Below, piece after piece: positions 10,963 through 21,875 of a stretch of DNA of 64,000 nucleotides. A program made the position numbers and the translations under genes. Source of the stretch: Cryptosporidium bovis (Eukaryota > Apicomplexa > Conoidasida > Eucoccidiorida > Cryptosporidiidae); NCBI GenBank assembly GCA_009768925.2, contig VHIT02000054.1, forward strand, positions 617,732-681,731. The letters run 5' to 3'. The notes beneath the pieces are model-generated. The model was not told where the DNA came from. It ran no database searches and saw only the letters and a list, made by a program, of their open reading frames with translations. The stretch's first letter is position 1. Every line of letters begins with the position of its first letter.

Positions 10963-12040
10963 CTTCACAAAGTCAATTTATTCATTTATAGATATAGCTT
11001 TATTATTTAGTTTTTAAAATGTTTTAGTTTGTTGGTATTTGATTGCACTTGTTGCTTACATAAGTGTATATTTTATATTAATTACTGTTACTAGGTATTT
11101 ACACGTTTTTGGCATGCAAAAAATTGCATGTGGTTATTTACTTATATAAATTACATGCAGTTTTATTACCTTTTAAATATGAAATAAAAATAAACAATAT
11201 CTTTTCATGTTTTTGATTTAGAATTAAAGGAATAAGGGATTTTACTATTTATAGATAAATTTGAAAGTAATAATGCAGTGAAATTTACAATTATGGTCTA
11301 AATTTTAACCAATTTAATAATCAGCTGTATCTACAGAGTTAATATGGAAACAAAGATTAGCAGATAAACTATCAATAAGGTGCGTATAAATGAATACATA
11401 TAAACGAATAATTAAATATACAATGTAAATTCATTTTTTAGACGAGACTACATTTGTTCTAGTGAATCAATATTTGCTTTTGAAACAAAAATAAGTTATA
11501 TTTATGTAAAACGCATATTGAAATAGGAAAAAAATAAACCTTTATATTCAAAATAAACGTTAATTATCATATACTATTTATGAACATTAAGATAATTATA
11601 TGAAAGTGGGGATAAAACCCGGTTAAAAGCAATGCATAAAAATTTATTAAAATACTTGGGAAAGTGCAGTACCCCTGCACATAATTTTTGGATATAATCA
11701 ATCGAATATTGCTGAATTTAATAATTGAATAAAAGACAAGAAAACAAAAAATTTTGTCAACATTTATGTTACGGTTTTTTTATAGAGTCCAATATTTATT
11801 ATTAATTAACTGATTGTACAATTATAAAAACTGTCAATATCTATACATTTATTTATGAATACATATATATGTATTTGTATGTATATTAAAGCTGCTGGAT
11901 AATTTGGTTTCACTTTAATAATAAATATTGTTTGAAAGAATATTGGTGCATTAGGAAATAAACAATACTAAACAATTGAAAAGACATCGTACGAAACCAA
12001 TAAATAGGTGATATAGATAAAGCAAGGATACCAATTCACA
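10963..12040. other. Intergenic, no gene seen; TGCATG repeats
   Basis: No supported gene. Near 11112-11130 a GCATGCA is followed closely by TTGCATG. These resemble the TGCATGCA site bound by an apicomplexan AP2 family, and could be promoter elements of the large gene starting at 12041, though they are 0.9 kb away. Confidence 0.4.
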
Positions 12041-15000
12041 ATGTGCAACATAACAAAACTAAATATATGTCTTATATTTTTATTTGTTTTATCACAATTA
12101 AAAATAATATATTGTGATAAAGATTTTAAAAATGAATGTAAGTTTTTAAATAATTTAAAAATAACGTTTTTATAGTAAATAAAATACATACTTTTGTTCT
12201 ATATTTGAATTCAAAATAATTTGCAGACAATAATAATAGAAATTTGAAAGATTATGGTGATGATACTGCTGATAACTGTATTAGAAAGTACCTTATGATA
12301 AAGACCGATATAAATGATATAACTAAAAATCCAACAAAAAGAAATCCACCACCACAAGAGATAATGAAACCAACAGTAAGTAAAATATTTTATTTTAAAT
12401 TAAAATTATAACTAATCAATAAATTAATTAAAATAAATTAGTACGTAAACAGTGAGAGAAAATTTACGGTTTTGTCGGGTCCATCTTCGTTAGATATAGA
12501 AACAAATAATTGTGAAAGTCAATATGGATACGATTTTCCAATAACGAGAAGTTTTTTACCTACAATATATCCATACTTATCAATTCAATTTATTGCTCAG
12601 GTAAAAAATCCAAAAGTAACGAGATTTGGATTTGTATGTTCAGATTCGCTTTCATATGCAGTTGTGGACTGCAATCAAGATATGGTAAAAATACAAGCAT
12701 TATTTCCTAACAAAACAGGTGGAACAACTCCAGAACTCCATTCAGTAAAATTACCAACTGGCTTAAAATGCGGAAATCCATCAGTAAGTTCATGGGTTGA
12801 ATCGAGAATAATATTTCAAGAAAAAACAATAAATGATCCATTGATGGTAAGAGGAATAGGAGCATTTAGATCAGTATGGACGTATTCAACAGATTTAAAT
12901 GAACACAGCAGAAGTTTTGAATTTCCAAATCCATGTCCATCTAGAGAGGTATTGTTTTTCACAAGTGGATTTAAAAGTGTACAAACACAAATAATACCCA
13001 GAACACTATTTGATGTAAAGTTCTCAACTCCTAACACAAATTTATTATTACCATTTGAAACTGCATCATCATATGTAATATATGGCACACAAAAAAATAA
13101 TATGGACAAATTTTCAATTTCTATGAGTTTGCCAAACTATCCTGATCAAAAATTGGTTTATGAAGCGAATTCAACTGATGTACTTTCAAGTGAAAATGTG
13201 AATCAGACAATATCTGGCAAACCAATATTCCTTCATATAAGTTTACTGCCATTTACAGAACAAATTTCATTGTCTGTAAATAATAAGGCACAAAATATAA
13301 ATACAAAATCATATATGATGTGGTGTAAAGATCAAAATAGTGATCAAGAATCGATATTTAGAAGGGGAGCACCTGAACTATTTACAGGAGGTGTTTATGG
13401 CCTAAATTTAACGTCTTTTGAACAAGAAAGTCCAATATATACAACATATACAACTGGTTTTTGTGCCTTTCCAGGTGCTCAGTTAATGGAACCATTATAC
13501 GAGGTTTTAGATAATGTATTTGGTGTAGATGATTGTAATATACTTTGCCAAAATGACCCACACTGTTGGTTATGGTCTTATAATACGGAAAATAGACAAT
13601 GTTCATTTCACATGAATGCTGTTTCATTTGAATATACTTCCTCACCCAATGTAGTGTCGGGGCCAAGGTACTGTCAATGTAACTATGAAATGCCAAACAA
13701 ATTATTCAATTTAATAGGTAAAAATATCAGAATGTCAAACGGAGAAACACAATTAAATAATAGTGATAAACAGGATGCTGACTTGGTTGAATGTAACTAC
13801 CCTACATTTGGATTTGCCATTACTAATGGAGATACGATATTAAATACAACTTCTCCTTCACCACAAATATGTTTGAAGGAGGTTTTGGCTGATAGAGGTG
13901 GTATTGCTACATATTGGACGTATGATTCCATTACACAAAGATGTGAAAGTGTAATGGGTGGTTATTTAAGACCACAAAAATTTGGGCCACCTAGTAAAAC
14001 TACGAGATCGGATAGCAAAGATAATAGTTATCAGAGTAATAATCATAATAACAACGCATTTCTACTTGGTGGTGCAGTACCTAAAAATCAATTGGTTAAT
14101 AACAGTGAATATCGTAGATTACAATCTGGGAATATATTTGATTTATTGCCTGATGTAAACGAAGTTAAAGGTGATTTAGGCTTTAATGAGTTAATTCCTG
14201 AAATGCTTAATATTCCAGATGTTGGAGTATCACCAGTTTATAACTATAACATAGAAGAGGAGGAGGAAGAAGAAATTAATGTTTATGTAACAACTACAAA
14301 CAATTCTATTACCACTACCACAACAACAACTACTACTACAACCAGCACTACTACAACTACAACTACCAGCACGACTACAACCACTACAACTACAACCAGC
14401 ACAACTACAACTACCACAACAACAACTGCAACCACAACAACTACAACCAGCACAACTACAGCCACTACAACTACAACCAGCACAACTACAACCAGCACAA
14501 CTACAACCAGCACAACTACAACTACCAGCACAACTACAGCCACTACAACTACAACCAGCACAACTACAACTACCAGCACAACTACAACTACCAGCACAAC
14601 TACAACTACCAGCACAACTACTACCACTACAGAGGAAGAAGTAACCACTGCAACTGAAGAACTAACAGAGGATGAAAATGGTATAGAAGACTATCTAAAA
14701 ATAATAGGCGAGACTGAAGAGAGAAACGGGGATAATATTGATCAAATAGGTGAAGAAAATGAAGATTACAAAAGTATGTACGACATATCTACATTGGTGA
14801 TATCACATAAAAGTATAATAAAAAAAGAAGACGACATTCTAGATGATAATGATGAGAATAACAATATTAACTTCATAGAAGAATTAAATAGTATAAATTC
14901 CATAGCGGAAGAGATAATAAATGAAACAAATTGGGATAATGTGGAAGGGAATAACAATAATATTTCAATGCTACTGCTAAATGAACAAATTACAGAGGGA

Positions 15001-17499
15001 GTATATAAAAATTATTCATTATATACAGTAAAAATACCATTTAATAAATATGAGGTGATAAGAGACAGAATATACAATAATACATATGAATATCCGGTGT
15101 ATTTCTTAAATGGTTTGTATAGGGAGAATATAACAGAATTTGATATAAATACATTTGATGATTTTCAAATAATAGACCTGAAGTTTTTATTCCAAAATAT
15201 ATCGTTTTGTGACATATCAAAATATCAAGCGACAATAATGTCATTAAATATAGCAGCAAATATACACAAGTTGTTAAGTTGCAGTCCTCACATGATACAA
15301 ACAATTGATTTTCCACCAACATTATTGGAACAGAAACAGTCGTGTAATAACAGAATAATAGAGTATACAATGAGGTAGGTTAAGCGATGACAAACTATTA
15401 ATAATATGATGATATAACTTTAACCACTTTAATATATAAAATGTAGAATTTTTATTCACAATGTGGAAGATAATATACCAAGAGTAATGGATAGTTTACA
15501 TAAGGCTAATTATATTTTTAGTGGTGCATCATATAACCCAACTATATTAGTAAAACATTCACAATCAACAATTATTTCAAACTTATTATATGAAGAGGTA
15601 GAAAGGCATATAGTATTACAACAACATTTGGTATTGAAAAATGATTTAAATAAATGTGTAAATAATAAAGAGGATAACTTCTATGCAGAATTGATACTTT
15701 ATGATAGATCATATGAAAGTGATGTAAGTTTGATTCATATTTAATTAATTGACAAATTATTAGACTTTCTTTTCAAATAAAAAACAATGATTTAAATTAC
15801 TGAAATATAGTTAAATGACGGATTTATAGATTTAAATAGTAAATTAATTTCAGCATTACCATTTGAGGAGTTGACACCATTGTTCTTTTTACCGAGACAA
15901 ATCTCAAATCTAAATAGACTAGGTGAATCAATTTTGCTAAAGTTATCAAAAGAGAAGGTAAAATCAAGTTCGGATTTAATGAAGTCGTTATATTCAACAT
16001 TTGGTCAGAGAACTACACTAGTTCCATTTGAGTTCTTATATTCGTCAATAAATGAAACAGGTGTTGGTGTTTTTGACCAGAATACTGTGAATATTAGCGA
16101 TAATAACATGATAATACCAAAAATAAAAGATTATTCGAATATTAAGGTATACACATTAAGATTTGATCTGTATGGAAGAGATTACTGTTTAGACGTAAGT
16201 TCTTTTACATAATAACAATAATATTCGATTTAATTGTTATTATAATTATATATTAATCCTCTGTAATTAATATATAACCTATCACAAAAACAACATATAA
16301 CTAATAACAAATTAAATGAACGTTACTAGGTTTCACAAGACTTCAGGAGATTTACTCATTCAATTAAAGAAACTATATCAGCAATGCTGTCAATAAAACC
16401 AAGTAATATTCAAGTTATTCCAGTACCGTTGCCTATGGACTTAAATGCATCATTAAAGTGCTCAAGAATACAATCAGGAATACATTCAGGTTCAATAGTA
16501 TATATAGAGTAAGTTGGGTATAAATTTACATTATTAAATATGACAAACTAATTAATATAAAAATAGAATACTAACAGATGGAATAGATAGTGCACTTGAA
16601 ATACTATCAAAATCAGGAAGAAGAAAGCGTTTGAACAGATTAGAAAAATTGTTTGGTCACTACAAAGTAACATTATTGGAAGAAGGTTTATTAAAAACAT
16701 ATGAAATAGACGGGATAAAAATGGGATACAATGATCTATCACATATGATAGTTGCATCAAATCATCCAATAACACCAGTATCTATTTTATTAAATAAAAA
16801 TTTAAATTACAATATCATAAACAATGAAAATAACTATGAATATGACATTTCAATTTTACCTTTGGACTTGTTATTAATGTTGAGATCTATTCCAGAAGTA
16901 ACATTATCGCCTAAAGTGTTACCTTATTATGATAAATATGTGCTAACATTTGGGTAAGTTATCAGTTGAAAGTTAAATAATAGGTACCATAAATAACTAA
17001 CTTTGAAAAATAAACAAAATTAATAGAATACCAACTACAATAGTTCACAATGTGGTAAATAAAATATACAATAAGCAAATAAAAATACCGTTTTTAACAA
17101 ACCCACTATTTATGCCAATTGAAAAAGATGTGAAATTCAATAACTATGGTCAATTCCCATTTGATATACCGGATATCGGTTCGGTAAATCCAGAAGAAGA
17201 TGATTTATCATTCAGCAACAAAGAAAAAGCAAGTAGCGAAACAGAAATTGAGGATGAAATATTGAATAAAGGGTAAGCTTATAATAGTGAATGTTTATAG
17301 ATTGTTAATTAATGATTATTATTTGAAAAATAGATCCGAAATAGGAGATAAGGAAACAAGTGGGAATGATCATGCAGAAACTGAAAGTAATGCTAATACT
17401 GACGAAGAGAAAAACACATCAGGAATAAAAGAATATAATAATATCAACACATTAGTTATAACTTTAAATTTAATACTAGTGTTAAGTCATTTATTATAA
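12041..17499 (+). CDS. Large GPI-anchored mosaic mucin: PAN/Apple-like domain, Thr tract, SEA-like module
   Basis: I assemble nine exons: 12041-12137, 12227-12375, 12442-15374, 15447-15723, 15811-16194, 16330-16508, 16567-16953, 17027-17272 and 17334-17499. Donors are GTAAGT/GTAAGC/GTAGGT, acceptors TAG or CAG, and phases are consistent throughout, giving about 1605 aa. In order: a signal peptide (LNICLIFLFVLSQLKIIYC); a beta-rich N-terminal region; a PAN/Apple-like domain at about 423-493 (CNILCQNDPHCWLWSYN then CSF); a second Cys-containing segment (about 530-600); a 107-residue tract of Thr with a few Ser and Ala (about 706-812), a likely O-glycan carrier; an acidic Asn/Glu stretch; SEA-like modules in exons 4-7; RRKR at 1358-1361, a furin/subtilisin-type site; an acidic tail; and a C-terminal hydrophobic segment (TLVITLNLILVLSHLL) with no cytoplasmic tail, typical of GPI attachment. 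Likely a sporozoite/merozoite surface or micronemal adhesin. Nine exons is unusual for Cryptosporidium. Domain names rest on motif reading. Confidence 0.78.
14311..14631 (+). repeat. Thr/Ser codon repeat (mucin tract)
   Basis: This is 321 bp of ACA/ACT/ACC codons with spaced AGC and a few GCA/GCC codons, encoding a near-pure Thr tract inside exon 3 of the large surface protein. Units such as ACCAGCACAACTACAACT recur imperfectly. Such tracts vary in length between isolates by slippage, and the tract is expected to be heavily O-glycosylated. The opposite strand is open as a Val-rich frame only because of the repeat. Confidence 0.92.
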
Positions 17500-18278
17500 A
17501 TATTAATACATAGTAATTTAGTATTTTAGAGAATAGTATAGTATATAATGGTACCGTGATACTATGCTTAGTTTTTTTTGATAAGTATTTTATTAACACC
17601 ATTCAAATTTTAGAGTTAGACCCCAGTATTCGGACCACTAATATAAATTACACATATCAATATTATATTGTTTTTATACGATATGTTCTATACACTTGGA
17701 AAAAAACCAAATTTAGTATCTATTTGTATTTATCTTTTTAACAGGCTAGTACTTCTTAAACTAACATATGTAACTCATGAATGTAAAAATACACTGATAT
17801 AAAGGCAAACAAATGCTTCCAATGCGAGCAAATTAACTTCATCCAAATAATGATGCAGTAACCAAATTTATCAACAAAATTCAATATGTAAAAAGCTGTA
17901 TAATGTTTAAATTATAATAATCAACAACTGCAGAAGGTGAATTAGTTAAAAAATTAACAAATAACCTAATTCATCATGTTGCTGTGATATTACCATATAA
18001 CTTATTTAAATTGAAATGCTGTGAGTTTGATACATATTGATTAATTATATTACTGTATGTTAGTGCTCGTCTAATGTGACATTTCAAATCAGTTTCGAGT
18101 GAAATAAGTAATACATACAAGGTCTCACCAGTAGAAGCTGTTTTATACAAATTTGTCTAATATTGATTAATTAATAAATTATAACAGATACATTGACAGA
18201 TAATATAAATTACTATTGATACTAATAATATTAACAATCGGAATTAGTCAAGTACATTTATATCTACTAATATTAAAT
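17500..18278. other. Intergenic between convergent genes, no gene seen
   Basis: AT-rich 3' flanks of the large surface-protein gene and of the minus-strand EF-hand-like gene. I see no coding sequence or distinctive repeat. Confidence 0.6.
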
Positions 18279-19019
18279 TTAGTTAACTACATTTTCTTCA
18301 TTCTCATTATCGTTATCGTTGTTCTCAACAATATCCTCATTTTCGTTTTCAATATTATTATTACCACCAGCTCTAATCTGTTTGGAATTGTTGCAGAGCT
18401 TCTCAATAAATAATTCTTTGCTTATTGGTTCAATACCCAATCCTAGTTTATCCAAGGCCTTATTAATGTCGTCCTCACTCATTTTGTCACCAAATGTCTG
18501 CAGTAGTATGACCAATCTCTTCCTATTAATATCAGAACTTGTCGATTTTAGGCTTTCAATTAATTCCTCTTTTGAATATTTATCTTTTGACATCTTACTA
18601 TATGCATTCATAGCCTTCTCAAAGTCTATATTGTCAGTCCCGAACTCCTTCTTGAGTTCCTCGCATTGTGAGGACGTAGGTGACATACCCAATGAATGCA
18701 AAAATTTAATTAGACTTCTATGGTCGCACTTTCCTGTACTGTTAGATGACACATTACTGAATTCCAATTCGTAAACTGTTGGCTCTTTTTTAACGATTGT
18801 TGCTTGTCTTACTATTTCAAGAACATCCTCTACAGACGATTCGTCTGCTATGTCATCATTTGAAATTTCGTCTCCAAACAACTCGTCATCGGAACAAACT
18901 GATTCACATTCGCTTTCTGAACCAACCAACACAACCAGCTCACCATACTTTATGTTTTCTATCTCTATTTTATTGCATTTGTAAATAAACGCATCCAATG
19001 TATTATTCAAAATCTCCAT
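18279..19019 (-). CDS. Calmodulin/myosin-light-chain-like protein with degenerate EF-hands
   Basis: 246 aa, single exon. The middle part (about 105-215) has the two-lobed helix-loop-helix pattern of the calmodulin superfamily. LIKFLHSLGMSPTSSQCEEL matches the first EF-hand pair linker (cf. LRSLGxxPTxxEL) and LLQTFGDKMSEDDINKAL matches the C-lobe (cf. LxxxGxxMSExEIDxM). The Ca-binding loops lack the regular Asp/Glu ligands, so calcium binding is probably lost, as in myosin light chains such as the apicomplexan MTIP/MLC1 that hold the tail of gliding myosin A. The acidic N-terminal extension (about 30-75) and Asn/Glu-rich C-terminal tail are lineage-specific; no signal peptide or transmembrane segment. 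An essential/regulatory light chain of glideosome or another myosin is my best guess; another divergent calmodulin-like protein is possible. Confidence 0.6.
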   Translation of the reverse strand: MEILNNTLDAFIYKCNKIEIENIKYGELVVLVGSESECESVCSDDELFGDEISNDDIADESSVEDVLEIVRQATIVKKEPTVYELEFSNVSSNSTGKCDHRSLIKFLHSLGMSPTSSQCEELKKEFGTDNIDFEKAMNAYSKMSKDKYSKEELIESLKSTSSDINRKRLVILLQTFGDKMSEDDINKALDKLGLGIEPISKELFIEKLCNNSKQIRAGGNNNIENENEDIVENNDNDNENEENVVN

Positions 19020-20473
19020 CTTTTATATGAAAATGTATAATTAAACCTTATTACGTTAATATTTATACAGTCGATCTCAAATAATAAATTACCTAATATA
19101 TTAGTGCATCAATATAAAGTTATGTCCGTATTTTGATTAACAATAAAAATATTTAAATTTTAATGTATCTCCATTTATTTACCTTTAATTTTCTATTTTA
19201 TACTTGCTTCCTGTCCTTATCATACCATGCTATCTTTAATTAGTACGTATATATTTGCATATGTATACCTTTGAATTTAACTTTTAATTAACTGCTAAAG
19301 AACATTTAAGACCGAACTTTGGATACAGAACATATACTTTGCTGGCAAAAAATATTTAAATACCGTATTACGCAAATTTATACTAGTTTACATTTATTTA
19401 AATATATTCATTCACTGCATTGCACCTTACATGTACCTTGCCGCGTTTTTCTTGTCTAACCATCATGCATACATATACATGCTAATTACATGCGTATATT
19501 TATTATTATATACATCCTTTTAGTATTTATATATTTGCGGTATACGTCATATGCATGTCTCGAATATCTTATAAATGTGTGCATACAACAAAGTGCAAAC
19601 ATGCACAGGAGAGAATTGGAGGAAATATAGAATAATTTTTTGTTAAGGTTTAAAGATAGAAACAATGCGTGTCCAGTAGAATGTTTCGTGTTTTTTAAGA
19701 GTAGTGTTGCGATACAGAGGCAGGTTTATTCACTTTGTTTCTTATTATTTTTGTTTGTGCCAATCGCATCTAATATCGAAGTTAATTCATTGCATAGACT
19801 TTTTGTGAACTTGAGACTTAAATGAGAGGGAATAAACGATGTTTTACTTCACAGGTTCACAATAAATTTAGATGACATCCGAGAGGAGTGATGCAGAGTA
19901 TAAAATAGGGAGAGAATAGACGTTTCATTTCTAAGTAGGAATAGGGTGTTACGCCGTTTAACTGTGAATTATATGTGTCTTGACTTGGTTTGCAAATTCA
20001 TTTCTTGATCTGTAGCTTTAGAAAGGTGCATGCATGCAGAAGGTGATGCCGATTCAAGCAGGTGGATCTTAAAGGCGGCGGATCTAGAAATATATTAAAA
20101 AAATTTGGACCAAAAAATAAATGTTTTTGTGTGTACATGTGGGATAATTATCAGCTACAAAAATTATTACTTAATAATTAATTATTGAAAATTACTCACT
20201 TCTGCACGTTCTAAGGATATAAACACAATCATAGTGTTTATTCAATATTGAATAAACGTAAGAGGGAATGGAGGTAGGTTGAGTAGACACACGATTATTT
20301 GATTTATTTAGGAGGAAACAGAGTGATACAGACCAGTAGTTTTTTTGTTGGTGTGTTATTATATCTGCTCACCAATATTAAAAAATAAAACGTATTTGAA
20401 GTTAAATAGGCGTAAACCAATAAATAAAATAAAAAATTTGTAATAATTTATCTCAAAACCACATTGATATAAA
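19020..20473. other. Divergent promoter region (1.45 kb)
   Basis: This lies between the minus-strand light-chain-like gene and the plus-strand mucin-like gene. No supported coding sequence. It holds an overlapping TGCATGCATGCA element (20027-20038, listed separately) and a GGCGGCGG run at about 20074-20081, both plausible transcription-factor sites. Confidence 0.5.
20027..20038. promoter_or_regulatory. Overlapping TGCATGCA ApiAP2-type sites
   Basis: TGCATGCATGCA contains two overlapping copies of TGCATGCA, a palindrome known to be bound by a conserved apicomplexan AP2 family with a Cryptosporidium member. It is about 440 bp upstream of the mucin-like gene that starts at 20474, a reasonable promoter position. 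Confidence 0.4.
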
Positions 20474-21227
20474 ATGAGACCCAAGTGGTATTTTGAGATA
20501 AGCATTATTTGCATATCAACATTAACATGTTATTTTGGAAATCAGTACTATTCTGTATATGGGGTACATTTAAACAAGAAAGTACAAAATTTAAGTATTG
20601 AGAGTTCCGGAAAACTACTGGTTAATGACAATAATAGAGAATCACCTAGTGAAGAGGAATCTTCTACGGGCCCTGATTCAGCTAATAATGAATCTTCATC
20701 TACAATTACTAATATAAATACGAACACTAGTACTAGTACCGGTTCCACTTCAAGTACAAGTGCTAATAAGACCACATCCGATTCAAAAGGGGGTGATTTT
20801 GACGATGAGGATGACAATACAAACAAATATACAGAGTACAATGGTACGCTTGATTGGGAAAGTGTTGTCGTTAAAGATGGAATTGCATATGATGGTAGGT
20901 TTTGCAAAACTTATTCTCTGTTTTTTCACAAATATTAAAATTAATTTACTTAATTCAGCTGAAACTGGACTACCTATTTTACCTGATATGAGTGACGGTT
21001 TTGAACATGAATATGATTATAGAGGCTCGATTACTGCAAATAAAAGTCTAAGTGACGGAATTGCCTGGATAATCATTTTCTCTTGTATAATTCTACTGGT
21101 CATTATGATCATAGTAATTACCATTGTTTCTTGTGTAAGACATAGAAGGAACAGGAGGAGGAGGGAAAACGAGAACAATTCAAGCGAAGTTAATTTTAAT
21201 GATAATCAATACGCTTCAGAAGGATGA
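20474..21227 (+). CDS. Small type I membrane mucin-like protein, two exons
   Basis: Exons 20474-20894 and 20959-21227 (intron GTAGGT...TTCAG, phase 1) give 229 aa. The N terminus has a long signal peptide (ISIICISTLTCYFGNQYYSVYG). Residues about 50-105 are Ser/Thr/Asn-rich (NTNTSTSTGSTSSTSANKTT), suited to O-glycosylation, followed by an acidic Asp/Glu patch. After a short conserved-looking ectodomain comes one transmembrane helix (WIIIFSCIILLVIMIIVITIVSC), then an Arg-rich stop-transfer (RHRRNRRRR) and a short cytoplasmic tail. This is the layout of small Cryptosporidium surface mucins, likely on invasive stages. The protein family is not identified. Reading on without splicing would stop within a few codons of the donor, which supports the intron. 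Confidence 0.78.
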
Positions 21228-21875
21228 CGGTAGAATTCGATTACAAATAAATATAACTACACACTTTAATACAGAAATATATAGGTAAACTGGCTTTTAT
21301 TTAAATATATATAGTGCACGGCGCTTTATTCACTGTTTTTCTGAAATTCGAGATATGTAAACAAACACACTAAAGTACTACTTTGACAAAATTTTGTATT
21401 GTATCACTAATATTTTAATTTGAGGTGCGGTTAAATTTATCATTACTTTTTTTTCTATATTATCTGCCAAATCCTTATACTCACTTTTCTTGTACATACA
21501 GTGGAGTTCAACCTCATATTTCCCCCACCTTACCGACCATAGATCTCGAATCTACTTCTCTCAAAACTTCTAGGTTTCATTATTCATTAATTTTCCTTCA
21601 AGCAAGCTTGTGGGGCGGGGACCACCTACATGCACTATTAAGGTGCAAAGGCACAGACTTTTTCGCTTGGCGCCATCTTGAAATCCGTGTTGTCTAGAAT
21701 TAATATATTAGGAACACACATACAGGAGTAAAAGTAAAAAAATAAGGTAAAAAAAGGATTTGGTGTGATTGAAAAGAGAATAAGTAGTAGATTATACAGA
21801 TTGTCATATCCATAATTAATAGAATAAACGCAAAAGTCGGTGCATTAAGTGGGAATAACGGTGATATATACAAGG
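21228..21875. other. Intergenic, promoter of the type II membrane protein gene
   Basis: No supported gene; a 90-codon plus-strand frame has no domain. A TTGGCGCCA E2F-like palindrome sits at 21667-21675, about 200 bp before the next start. Confidence 0.5.
21667..21675. promoter_or_regulatory. E2F-like motif TTGGCGCCA
   Basis: Perfect TGGCGCCA palindrome 200 bp upstream of the gene starting at 21876; same core as at 3548. Confidence 0.4.

Noticed and set aside
14283-14648. Val-rich minus-strand frame of 121 codons
   Set aside because: It is the antisense of the Thr codon repeat (ACN read as GTN) inside a well-supported exon, not a gene.
12472-15378. Treating exon 3 of the mosaic protein as a complete gene
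   Set aside because: It would begin at TTG with no signal peptide. Consistent splice sites on both sides extend it in frame to a signal peptide and a GPI tail.
19680-19740. ATACAGAGGCAGG as a U6 snRNA ACAGAGA box
   Set aside because: The following AGATTAGCATGGCCCC region of U6 is absent.
21849-21875. GTG start for the type II membrane protein
   Set aside because: Non-ATG initiation is unlikely in an apicomplexan; an in-frame ATG follows at 21876.
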